DNA of 9,590 nt, taken from NCBI GenBank assembly GCA_934772445.1, contig CAKVMJ010000035.1, positions 1-9,590 on the forward strand, in the 5' to 3' direction. Source of the stretch: an uncultured Clostridia bacterium. GTDB lineage: Bacteria; Bacillota; Clostridia; Christensenellales; UBA1242. The notes under the pieces are model-generated. The model made no database searches, was not told the origin of the DNA, and saw only the letters and a program-made list of their open reading frames with translations. Both the position numbers and the translations under genes were made by a program. Positions 1-6,924 of this stretch are shown piece after piece; position 1 is the first letter of the stretch; every line of letters begins with the position of its first letter.

Positions 1-14
1 TTTTGCAGTTTTTA

Positions 15-170
15 TTATTCTTCTTCGTAGTAACTGCCAGAATGTTGAGTTGCTGGGAATCTTTCGCCAGCCTCAAGGTAGCAACTGCCACCGTTATTGC
101 CTTCACTATCGAAAGCGGTGTAGTTGCCAGATTTTGGAGCAACTTCACCCGGACGCCATTGTTTACTCAT
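15..170 (-). CDS. YjzC-like small protein, 51 aa
   Basis: This is a complete 51-residue ORF with ATG at 170 and TAA at 15-17. A very strong Shine-Dalgarno (AGGAGG, plus-strand 177-182) lies six bases upstream of the ATG. The protein begins MSKQWRPGEVAPKSGNY, has a G-rich middle and an AGERFPAT segment at about 34-41, and ends in an acidic EEE tail. The order of PGE.AP.SG.Y followed by G..FP.T resembles the small YjzC-like family of Firmicutes, whose biochemical role I do not know. It has no signal peptide or membrane segment, so it is probably cytosolic. Its GC is about 47% (73 of 156 bases), far above its neighbours, and it prefers C-ending codons (TAC, AAC, TTC, GGC). That is typical of a highly expressed gene, although recent transfer is also possible. 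It lies downstream of the membrane-protein gene on the same strand, 69 bases away. The family call is from memory of the motif pattern; that it is a real gene is more certain. Confidence 0.72.
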   Translation of the reverse strand: MSKQWRPGEVAPKSGNYTAFDSEGNNGGSCYLEAGERFPATQHSGSYYEEE

Positions 171-180
171 ATCCTACCTC

Positions 181-228
181 CTAAAAATATTGTTTGTAGA
201 TTTAAAATAAATATGCAAACATTTTTAG
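181..228 (-). repeat. Interrupted inverted repeat ending at the Shine-Dalgarno of the YjzC-like gene
   Basis: CTAAAAA (181-187) pairs with TTTTTAG (222-228), and TGTTTG (191-196) pairs with CAAACA (216-221). A three-base bulge lies on one side and the loop is 19 bases. As minus-strand RNA this would form a weak AU-rich hairpin just upstream of the YjzC-like start, with its 3' arm touching the AGGAGG. It could be a leader structure, a weak terminator after the membrane-protein gene, or chance in AT-rich DNA. I found no convincing separate promoter in 171-239. Confidence 0.3.
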
Positions 229-239
229 AAAATAAAATA

Positions 240-608
240 TTATTCGTTTGTTTCTTCTTTAGAATTATTGGATTTAGAATTTTCTTCTTTATTTACTAAT
301 GCTAAAATAATGAAAACAACATAAGTTATAATCTTGCCAATTGTAACCAAGCTACTTATCACTTGAATTGCTCTTGAAGCATCAGCATTATATGTACCAA
401 GTCCAATACAAGCACTGATTAAAGATAATAATGCATTAATTGCAATGAAGATAATCGTTACCCATAAAACTTTCTTGAATTCTTTTTTGATTTCTTCATT
501 ATCGTTTTTCAACCAAATAAATCCACCAACTAATGCGAATACAATTATATTAACATAACTGCAAACCCATAATATAACTTTCAACCATTTATTGCTAATC
601 TTATTCAT
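240..608 (-). CDS. Small membrane protein of unknown function, three predicted helices, 122 aa
   Basis: ATG at 608 is preceded by AGGAGG (plus-strand 612-617) with correct spacing, and TAA closes at 240-242. Three hydrophobic segments lie at about residues 9-33, 47-70 and 82-105. A short charged loop (KNDNEEIKKEFKK, 34-46) separates the first two, and the tail (106-122) is highly charged and rich in K, E, N and S. There is no signal peptide cleavage site and no catalytic motif. The pattern of a helix, a short charged loop with conserved-looking lysines and more helices faintly recalls DUF4870-type proteins, but I would not assign it on that. The gene has its own promoter with a palindrome in the spacer, so its expression may be controlled. 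The YjzC-like gene follows on the same strand and could be read from this promoter. Confidence 0.8.
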   Translation of the reverse strand: MNKISNKWLKVILWVCSYVNIIVFALVGGFIWLKNDNEEIKKEFKKVLWVTIIFIAINALLSLISACIGLGTYNADASRAIQVISSLVTIGKIITYVVFIILALVNKEENSKSNNSKEETNE

Positions 609-634
609 ATTTCCTCCTTAGTTTTAACATAATA

Positions 635-664
635 TTTATATCACTTTTTAGTGATTAAAATCAA
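635..664 (-). promoter_or_regulatory. Promoter of the small membrane-protein gene
   Basis: On the minus strand, TTGATT (plus-strand 659-664) and TATAAA (635-640) are separated by 18 bases, a reasonable sigma-A-type promoter. It would start transcription near 628, leaving a leader of about 20 bases that carries the AGGAGG. Confidence 0.5.
640..655. promoter_or_regulatory. Candidate operator: 6-4-6 palindrome between -35 and -10
   Basis: ATCACT and AGTGAT are exact inverted repeats flanking four T's. The element fills most of the spacer of the minus-strand promoter and touches the -10, the position expected for a repressor site. No regulator gene is in the window, so the binding protein is unknown. 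Chance is possible, because short palindromes are common in AT-rich DNA. Confidence 0.35.
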
Positions 665-679
665 GATTTATTAAATGAT

Positions 680-709
680 TTGTTTATTAAATTTAATTTT
701 GGGTAAACT
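680..709 (+). promoter_or_regulatory. Possible promoter of the FAD oxidoreductase gene
   Basis: TTGTTT (680-685) and TAAACT (704-709) are 18 bases apart. The start site expected from this -10 falls at about 716, which is the ATG itself. The mRNA would then be nearly leaderless, in agreement with the lack of a Shine-Dalgarno there. Both hexamers are only moderate matches. Confidence 0.3.
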
Positions 710-715
710 TTTAAA

Positions 716-1906
716 ATGGAATATGTTAAAGGTGAGCCATATTTTGTTCAAGTGGCGAAAAAATTAAAAAGCTATCCTTATTTAAATAAGAATTTAGATG
801 TGGATATATTAATAATCGGTGGGGGAATAAATGGTGCGATTGTAAATTACTATTTAAGTAAAAAATACAATGTGGCATTAGTGGATAGTTCTAGGATTGG
901 TTATGGTTGTACGAGTTCGGCAACAGCCCTTCTAGAATATCAATTAGATGATTTTGCTTCCGATTTATCTAAAGTTTTAAGTGATGAAGAGATAAGCGAT
1001 TGTTATAGGCTTGGGCTTAAATCTATAGACAAACTTGACAAATTGATTGAAGAAATTGGCAATAAGTGTCATTTTAGAAAGTGTCCTACATTAATATTTT
1101 CAAAAAGTGCATTAGATAAAAATGCAATAATAAAAGAGATAGAGTTTAGAAAAAGATTTGGTTTTAAAGTGAAATTGATAACGAAAGAAAATTCACCATT
1201 TCCTTTTGATTTTAATTATGGGATTTATGCAGAAAATGGTGGTGCGGAATTAAATCCATATTTATTTACCAAATCCTTAATAGAACATTCTAAAAATCAA
1301 GATTCTATTTTTGAGAATACTAAAATAATTAAGATAGATAAAATAGATAATCATTATGAGATGGAAACAAATTTTGGTGAAAAGATAAGAGCGAAAAGGG
1401 TTATAGTTTGTACGGGCTTTAATTTTGAGTTTGTTAAAAATAAAAAACTTTGTGAGATTTTCATATCATACACAATTGTTACAAATCCATTACCAAACTT
1501 GAAATGGTATAAAAACACTCTCTTGCAAGATAATGCTTCACCATATCATTATATAAGGTTTTTGCCAGATAATAGGATAATTTGTGGCGGAGAAGATACT
1601 CTATTGAAAGGGAATATTGATGAAAAGAAAGCTTTAAAGAAATATAATAACTTATTGAAGTTTTTAAAAGAAATGTTTCCAGCGGTTAAAGATGAGATAA
1701 AAATTGAGTATAGATTTTGTGGTGCATTTGGTGGAACGGAAAACAATATGGGGTTAATTGGAGAAGATAAAGATGGTATTATAGATTTTATTAGTTGTGG
1801 AGCTAATGGAATTATAAATGCAATGAGAGGAGTGGAGCTCGTGGAAAATATAATTGAAAATAAACCAGATAAGTTTATGGGTATTTTCTCGCCAATTAGA
1901 GGATAA
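716..1906 (+). CDS. FAD-dependent oxidoreductase, DAO (glycine/D-amino-acid oxidase-like) family
   Basis: This 396-residue flavoprotein has a Rossmann FAD-binding start: DVDILIIGGGINGA at 28-41 (GxGxxG type), with D57 ending the second beta strand to hold the ribose. ATG-like second dinucleotide element VIVCTGF lies at 229-235, and the family's closing block is at 331-396: YRFCGAFGGT, then GLIGE, then SCGANGI near the flavin, ending in FSPIR. The length is normal for DAO-type oxidoreductases (COG0665). These oxidise C-N bonds of amino acids or amines, or act as dehydrogenases; the substrate cannot be read from sequence. The usual DGLP before the IGE block is replaced by NNMG, so this is a diverged member. 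It is single and cytosolic, with no partner gene. ATG 716 has no Shine-Dalgarno, only GGG at 701-703, but it matches the ORF start and I saw no better downstream start. Confidence 0.85.
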   Translation: MEYVKGEPYFVQVAKKLKSYPYLNKNLDVDILIIGGGINGAIVNYYLSKKYNVALVDSSRIGYGCTSSATALLEYQLDDFASDLSKVLSDEEISDCYRLGLKSIDKLDKLIEEIGNKCHFRKCPTLIFSKSALDKNAIIKEIEFRKRFGFKVKLITKENSPFPFDFNYGIYAENGGAELNPYLFTKSLIEHSKNQDSIFENTKIIKIDKIDNHYEMETNFGEKIRAKRVIVCTGFNFEFVKNKKLCEIFISYTIVTNPLPNLKWYKNTLLQDNASPYHYIRFLPDNRIICGGEDTLLKGNIDEKKALKKYNNLLKFLKEMFPAVKDEIKIEYRFCGAFGGTENNMGLIGEDKDGIIDFISCGANGIINAMRGVELVENIIENKPDKFMGIFSPIRG

Positions 1907-1940
1907 ATAATATATAGTTTATGACAAAAAGCATAAATAT

Positions 1941-1976
1941 AAAAAATCTCAAGTTTTAACGCTTGAGATTCTCTTT
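1941..1976. terminator. Bidirectional Rho-independent terminator
   Basis: A perfect nine-base inverted repeat, AATCTCAAG (1945-1953) and CTTGAGATT (1962-1970), has an eight-base loop. On the plus strand it is followed by CTCTTTT. On the minus strand the stem is followed by a T-run complementary to the A's at 1941-1946. It sits between two converging genes and would end both the FAD oxidoreductase transcript and the U32/methyltransferase transcript. Confidence 0.85.
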
Positions 1977-2022
1977 TATTTGATTAGATTAAAATTTAAT
2001 ATGAATAATTTTGATTTTAAGT

Positions 2023-3165
2023 TTATTGTAATCTTACCAATTGAGCTAAAACTTCAATATGTTTTGTTTGAGGGAACATATCAAATCCTTGAATATAATT
2101 TAGTTTATATTTCTTTGAGTTTAATAGTATTTTTAAATCTCCTGCCAAACTTTCAGCATTACACGACATATAAACTATAGTTTTTGGCAATAACTTAATA
2201 ATTTCATATAATGTTTCTGGTTCTGCTCCGCTTCTTGCTGGGTCTAGGAAGCATAATGAATTATCAATTTTAGGAAGCTTTGGTAATATGTCCTTACACA
2301 TTCCTGTGGATACTTCTATCTTATCTTTTAAACCATTTAGTTTTGCATTAGATATTGCGTTTTGGGTTGCAGTTTTAGAATATTCAATGCTATAAACTTT
2401 AGATGCGTGTTTTGCAAATAAAATACTTGTAATTCCTATTCCGCTATATAAATCATAAATCGTATCGTTTTTAGAAATGTTTAAAAGCTCGATTGCTTTT
2501 TCATACATTTTTGATGTTATCTTTTCATTTGTTTGATAAAATGAATTTGGAGATAATTCAAATTCAACTCCTAGCATTTTACCTTTAATCTTTCTAAGTC
2601 CGCCTTTGAAAATAAATTTGTTATCATCAAAAACTGCATTATCTGTTCGCTTATTAATATTCAAATAGAAAGATACATTTTTAAATGTTTCAACAAGTTT
2701 TTTATAATACCAATCTTTTCCGGCGAAGTTCTGAGATGTGGCAACAATGCAAACGCTGATTGAGTCTTTTAACTTTCTGGCCACAATATATCTAACAATT
2801 CCGCTTCTTTTTTCTTTGTTATAACCAATAATTTTGAAATTCTTTATAAACTCATTTGTAATATTTATTAGTTGCTCTGCCCATAAATCGAATAGTGCGC
2901 ATTTCTGAACTTTAATAATTTTATTAGAGCCTTCTTCAAAAAATCCAAGAAATGTGTTTCCTTTATTCTCGCTTACAGCTAAATGAATTTTATTCCTATA
3001 TTTATAAGGGTAAAACATACCTTCAGTTTCTTCAACTTTAAAATCTATGTTTTCATTTTTTAAGCAACTTTGTATATAACTTTGTTTTTGTTTTAATTGA
3101 GTGGGGTAATCTATATTTAATAAACTACAACCACCGCATAAGTTAAAGTTTTTGCATTTTTCCAT
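2023..3165 (-). CDS. rlmD: 23S rRNA (uracil-C5)-methyltransferase, RumA/RlmCD family
   Basis: This 380-residue SAM-dependent enzyme methylates C5 of uracil in 23S rRNA. An N-terminal cysteine set C4, C10, C13 and C89 fits the 4Fe-4S site of RumA/RumB-type enzymes. The C-terminal methyltransferase fold has the substrate-side SFYQ (208-211), the SAM loop DLYSGIG (238-244) with E261, DPAR (308-311), the nucleophile in SCN (C335) and the general base in HIE (E371). The protein starts directly at the cysteine motif, with no TRAM domain in front, so its size is closer to RumB. The site (U747, U1939 or both, as in Gram-positive RlmCD) therefore cannot be decided, and the symbol is the usual family label. 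The ATG at 3165 follows the TAA of the upstream U32 gene by one base. An AAAGGA (plus-strand 3177-3182) inside that gene, 11 bases away, probably serves as ribosome binding site, which suggests coupled translation. Confidence 0.92.
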   Translation of the reverse strand: MEKCKNFNLCGGCSLLNIDYPTQLKQKQSYIQSCLKNENIDFKVEETEGMFYPYKYRNKIHLAVSENKGNTFLGFFEEGSNKIIKVQKCALFDLWAEQLINITNEFIKNFKIIGYNKEKRSGIVRYIVARKLKDSISVCIVATSQNFAGKDWYYKKLVETFKNVSFYLNINKRTDNAVFDDNKFIFKGGLRKIKGKMLGVEFELSPNSFYQTNEKITSKMYEKAIELLNISKNDTIYDLYSGIGITSILFAKHASKVYSIEYSKTATQNAISNAKLNGLKDKIEVSTGMCKDILPKLPKIDNSLCFLDPARSGAEPETLYEIIKLLPKTIVYMSCNAESLAGDLKILLNSKKYKLNYIQGFDMFPQTKHIEVLAQLVRLQ

Positions 3166-3166
3166 A

Positions 3167-5500
3167 TTATTTTAATTCCTTTAATAACATTCCGAAATTT
3201 TCATTATCCAATAATTTTGAATATTCATTTTTATTGATGTTTTTAAGTATGTTCTTATATTCTTTAATATCTATGCTTCTTAAATCTGCAAATATTTTTT
3301 TATCTGTTTTGCCTATAATATTTATAACATTAGAATTTAATAATTCAAAATAACAATTTGCTATCTGGTATCTTCTTATATCGTATGTGCTTTTTGAGTC
3401 GCCATATTGAAGATTTGGTTTATATGAACAATTTTCGCAAGTGTTACCATTTATTGTTTTATGTGGACAATGTGTAAAAGTCATTAGAGGGAAGTAACCA
3501 AAATCGTATTCATAAATATTTCCATCAATTAAATTCTCTCTATTTAATTCAATAGAACCAATGATATTTTGAATTCCCAACATTTTATAAACATTAGCTG
3601 ATAGATTGTTTGCAATATTTAATCCAGTACCACCGATAACTTTTAATCCTTCACTAATATAATCTATAGCATAAACATTATTAGCAATTAAAATTAAATC
3701 TTTATTGTTTTCAATTATATTATCTATAATTTCTAAATCATATTTGTTGGCAATAATAGGAAGATTTAATGCTAATGCAATTGAAGGATAGGTTTTTTTT
3801 ATTTCGCTAATCAAACTATTTGCCGTTTTGAAAGCGGAAGGGGATAATGCAAAAATTGTATTTTTAATATCTGTGTATTTAATTATCTCATTTAGTTCTT
3901 TCAAATTTTCAAAAATAATTATTGCTCTGATTTCATTAAATTTAACTTCTTTAATCTCTAATGAATAATCTTTTATTTGATTTAAAGAGTAACTCATCTT
4001 GCTCTCGTAAAAATCTATAATTGCATTTTGGATTAATTCAATTGATTTTCTTCTTAATTCATTTAAGATACTTTTTGGAATGAATACTCCATTCTCTGTT
4101 ATCTTTAACTTTTTAATTATAAAATCTGTATCATTTGTTTTTTCAATTTGATTTTTAATTTCTTCACAAGTGGTATTCTTGTTTATTGCTTCTGGGCAAA
4201 TGTAATTAGATTTATGCTTTATGACAATATCTCCATACTTCATTGTTATGGTTAATGGTTTTTTGCATAAGGCAGATATAACACATTCAAGCTCTAATTT
4301 TCTATTTATATTTAATAATTCATCATCTTGTGCTTTATCTAATGTTAGATAAACATCATTATTGGCTCTTACTATGTTTTTAGTATAAACTATATAGATA
4401 TTGTCAGAAACCTGCTTATAATTACCAATACCCATACTTCCAATTTCGTTCTCATTATCTAAAAATTTTAAACCATCACCAATATTTAATGGCTTATTGG
4501 TTTTTATTTGAACTTCTTTCAAATCTTTAAATGGTCTTACGGATATTACTTTTCCAATCTTGATGCCAAGATGATTATTTGTTTTTATGTTTATAATTTC
4601 ATTAGGTGTACCATTATCCAAATATGCGTTATAGTTAAATTCACCTCTTGAAAAAACTTTTCTTAAATTTAAAATCTCTTTATCTAAATCTTTTATCTCT
4701 TTATTTTTTGAAACAAACTCAAGTGCGTTTTTATAAGATTTAATAGTTTGTGCAACATAAGCGGGGCGTTTTAATCTACCCTCAATTTTAAAACTTGTAA
4801 CTCCAGCATCAATAAGTTCTTTTAAATTTTTGATTAAACACAAATCGTGGGGAGATAATAGGTAACCATCTTTTATGCGTTTATCGTTTGAGTATGCTTG
4901 ATATGGAAGCCTGCAAAGTTGCAAACATCTTCCTCTATTTCCGCTCTCTCCAAATTTCAAACTTGAAAAATAACAGTTTCCACTAAAAGCAACACATAAT
5001 GCTCCGTGAACAAAATATTCAATTTCAAGGTTTGTGTTTTGAGAAATCTCTTTAATATCTTCTAACTTTGCTTCTCTGGATAGCACAATTCGTTTAAAAC
5101 CAAGCTTCTCTAAAACCCTAGCACCTCTTAAATTGTGTACGCCAAGTTGAGTGCTGGCGTGAATGTGGGCGGTTGGGCAAATATCTAAAATGATTTTTGC
5201 AACAGCTAAATCTTGAACGATGAAAGCATCAACTTTTTGATTAAGTGCAAATAAAATAAGTTCTTTCAATTCTTGAAGTTCGCTATTCTTAATAATCGTG
5301 TTTACAGTTAGGTAAACTTTCGTGTTAAAAAGATGAGCTTTTTTAATAAGTTCTCTAAAATTATCATTATTAAAATTGCTGGCTTTCATTCTTGCATTGA
5401 ATTGAGATAAGCCAAGATAAACTGCATCTGCTCCGCTATTAATTGCAGTTTCAAAATTCTTTAAATCACCGCAAGGTGCTAAAACTTCTAAATTCTTCAT
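3167..5500 (-). CDS. U32 family protein with DUF3656 (RlhA-like, RNA hydroxylation family)
   Basis: This 777-residue protein opens with the U32 signature MKNLEVLAPCGDLKNF. The barrel-like U32 core covers about 1-290 and contains VYLTVNT (62-68), EYFVHGALC (161-169), cysteines C169, C176, C192 and C196, and FKIEGRLKRP (237-246). A DUF3656-like region lies at about 385-500, and a C-terminal domain with C678, C688 and C691 near FTHCPH follows. U32 proteins were named peptidases, but characterised members such as RlhA (23S rRNA C2501 hydroxylation) and TrhP (tRNA wobble uridine) are RNA hydroxylation factors that need clustered cysteines. I infer an RNA role here, and the methyltransferase gene one base downstream supports it. 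The start is ATG 5500 with AGGA a few bases upstream. A longer frame begins at a TTG at 5521, but that lies at or before the predicted transcription start and lacks family similarity. Confidence 0.88.
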   Translation of the reverse strand: MKNLEVLAPCGDLKNFETAINSGADAVYLGLSQFNARMKASNFNNDNFRELIKKAHLFNTKVYLTVNTIIKNSELQELKELILFALNQKVDAFIVQDLAVAKIILDICPTAHIHASTQLGVHNLRGARVLEKLGFKRIVLSREAKLEDIKEISQNTNLEIEYFVHGALCVAFSGNCYFSSLKFGESGNRGRCLQLCRLPYQAYSNDKRIKDGYLLSPHDLCLIKNLKELIDAGVTSFKIEGRLKRPAYVAQTIKSYKNALEFVSKNKEIKDLDKEILNLRKVFSRGEFNYNAYLDNGTPNEIINIKTNNHLGIKIGKVISVRPFKDLKEVQIKTNKPLNIGDGLKFLDNENEIGSMGIGNYKQVSDNIYIVYTKNIVRANNDVYLTLDKAQDDELLNINRKLELECVISALCKKPLTITMKYGDIVIKHKSNYICPEAINKNTTCEEIKNQIEKTNDTDFIIKKLKITENGVFIPKSILNELRRKSIELIQNAIIDFYESKMSYSLNQIKDYSLEIKEVKFNEIRAIIIFENLKELNEIIKYTDIKNTIFALSPSAFKTANSLISEIKKTYPSIALALNLPIIANKYDLEIIDNIIENNKDLILIANNVYAIDYISEGLKVIGGTGLNIANNLSANVYKMLGIQNIIGSIELNRENLIDGNIYEYDFGYFPLMTFTHCPHKTINGNTCENCSYKPNLQYGDSKSTYDIRRYQIANCYFELLNSNVINIIGKTDKKIFADLRSIDIKEYKNILKNINKNEYSKLLDNENFGMLLKELK

Positions 5501-5525
5501 AATTATTCCTAAAATTAACAAAAAT

Positions 5526-5554
5526 ATTATAACAAATTTCTAACTATTTGAAAA
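5526..5554 (-). promoter_or_regulatory. Promoter of the U32/rlmD operon
   Basis: On the minus strand, a perfect TATAAT (plus-strand 5526-5531) follows TTTTCA (5549-5554) with a 17-base spacer. Transcription would start near 5519, giving a leader of about 19 bases that holds the AGGA site for ATG 5500. The -35 overlaps the TTGAAA of the divergent promoter on the other strand. Confidence 0.6.
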
Positions 5555-5588
5555 GCAGTTTGGAAAATTTTATATTATTGATTATAAT
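5548..5588 (+). promoter_or_regulatory. Two overlapping promoter candidates for the acyltransferase operon
   Basis: TTGAAA (5548-5553) with TATATT (5571-5576) and TTGGAA (5560-5565) with a perfect TATAAT (5583-5588) both have 17-base spacing. Either would give a 5' leader of roughly 35-45 bases before ATG 5629. That would make upstream codons from 5548 untranslated promoter DNA. Confidence 0.6.
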
Positions 5589-5628
5589 ATATATAAAAAC
5601 AGTTTATGGATATTTATTTGGAGCAGAA

Positions 5629-6924
5629 ATGAAACAAGGTAAGAAATGGTATTCTTTAGATAATTCTAGTAAAATATTTCCAGCCACCACAAGTGATGGT
5701 AGAAAAAATACTTTCTTTTTGAGTGCAGTATTAAAAGAAGAAGTAAATAAAGAAATTTTAGAGCAAGCAGTAAATGAAGTTTTAAAACGCTTCCCATCTT
5801 TTTGCGTGCGATTAAAGAGAGGAATGTTTTGGTATTATTTAGAAGAGAATACAAAACCTTTCAAACTAACAGAAGAAGATGCAAACTTCCTTGAAACTTT
5901 TAATGAAAAGGAAAATAACAATTATTTATTTAAAGTTTCGGCGTATGAGAAAAAAATTACGATTACTTTTTTTCACACCATCACAGATGGAAATGGTGCG
6001 ATAGAATTTTTAAAGGCGTTGGTTTTTGAATATTTATTTTTAAGCGGTAAACCAGTAAAAAGAGAGGGAATAATAAAGAGCCTTGAAGCTCCTGCCCTAG
6101 ATTCTGAAACAGAAGATACATCAGTTTTTGTTTCATCTAAATCTGAAGATGTTAAATTGCCAAAAGATAAAAAAGCGTTCCGTACTTTCGGAACACCATT
6201 TGACTACGATGGTCAAGGCGTTATAATTGGTTCAATTAATATAGAAAATTTAAAGAAAATAACAAAAGAGAAAAAGGTTACTATAACTTGTTATTTAAGT
6301 GCGGTTTTAATTTATAGTATTTATCAAGCTTTTATTCAAAATAAAAAGCAAAGCTTGAAAAAATTAAATAAGAATGTGGTTGCATTTATTCCTGTTAATA
6401 TGCGAAAAGTTTTTGGCGGTGAAACGCTTAGAAACTTCTTAGGATATATTAGATTAAATCACGATTTTACCGAAGAAGTTGGATTTGAAGAAATATTAAA
6501 TAGTTGTAAAAAGCAGATGCAAGAAAAACTAACTGAAGAAAATATGAAAAAGTTGGTTAGTGACAATGTTAAGATCGAAAAGAATTTTTTCTTAAGAATT
6601 ATGCCTTTGTTTATTAAGGATTTGGCTATAAAACTTAGTTATTCAAGAGTGGGGGACTGTTTGCATACTTGCAATTTATCTAACCTTGGAAGCGTGAATA
6701 TCCCAGAAAGTATGAAGGAATATTTAGAAGATATATATTTTATATTAGATGTTGGAACAAAAACAAAAACAAATGTTTCTGTTGTGGGCTATGATGATCA
6801 TATAAATGTGTGCTTTTCAAGGTTCTTTAAAGAAACAGAGTTAGAACGATTATTTTTCAAACATTTCACAGATTTGGGATTAAATGTTAAAATTATTAGT
6901 AATTATTGGGAGAAACGAATTTGA
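5629..6924 (+). CDS. Condensation-like acyltransferase, alcohol acetyltransferase (AATase) type
   Basis: This 431-residue enzyme carries the BAHD/condensation-type catalytic motif HTITDG at 116-121 (H116 base, D120 structural, then G121) on a typical strand TITFFHTITDGNGA. The N-terminus, KKWYSLDNSSKIFPA, and the segment RFPSFCVRLKRGMFWYYLE (54-72) match the alcohol acetyltransferase-like proteins common in Firmicutes. SNLGSV (351-356) lies in the second half of the two-domain fold. Such enzymes move an acyl group from acyl-CoA or a carrier to an alcohol or amine; the acceptor here is unknown. No signal peptide or membrane span is seen. The start is ATG 5629, with GGAG at 5620-5623. A longer frame from TTG 5548 runs through the promoter. 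Its stop overlaps the start of the DUF6320 gene, so the two are made together. It ends in TGA, one of the few such stops here. Confidence 0.87.
   Translation: MKQGKKWYSLDNSSKIFPATTSDGRKNTFFLSAVLKEEVNKEILEQAVNEVLKRFPSFCVRLKRGMFWYYLEENTKPFKLTEEDANFLETFNEKENNNYLFKVSAYEKKITITFFHTITDGNGAIEFLKALVFEYLFLSGKPVKREGIIKSLEAPALDSETEDTSVFVSSKSEDVKLPKDKKAFRTFGTPFDYDGQGVIIGSINIENLKKITKEKKVTITCYLSAVLIYSIYQAFIQNKKQSLKKLNKNVVAFIPVNMRKVFGGETLRNFLGYIRLNHDFTEEVGFEEILNSCKKQMQEKLTEENMKKLVSDNVKIEKNFFLRIMPLFIKDLAIKLSYSRVGDCLHTCNLSNLGSVNIPESMKEYLEDIYFILDVGTKTKTNVSVVGYDDHINVCFSRFFKETELERLFFKHFTDLGLNVKIISNYWEKRI

Noticed and set aside
3..299. Plus-strand ORF of 98 codons at the left edge
   Set aside because: It lies antisense to the YjzC-like gene and the end of the membrane-protein gene, has no ribosome site and gives a low-complexity, Phe-rich translation.
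1980..2180. Plus-strand ORF of 66 codons after the bidirectional terminator
   Set aside because: Most of it is antisense to the end of the methyltransferase gene, it follows a terminator without a promoter of its own, and the product resembles nothing.
3167..5500. Naming the U32 protein a collagenase or protease
   Set aside because: The peptidase name is historical. Characterised members with this signature and cysteine set work in RNA hydroxylation, and the neighbour is an RNA methyltransferase.
5501..5521. Longer U32 protein starting at TTG 5521
   Set aside because: The predicted -10 at 5526-5531 puts the transcription start near 5519, and the family similarity and AGGA site both point to ATG 5500.
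5548..5628. Longer acyltransferase with a hydrophobic N-terminal segment from TTG 5548
   Set aside because: The apparent membrane segment is promoter DNA with two good -35/-10 pairs, and GGAG precedes ATG 5629, where family similarity begins.
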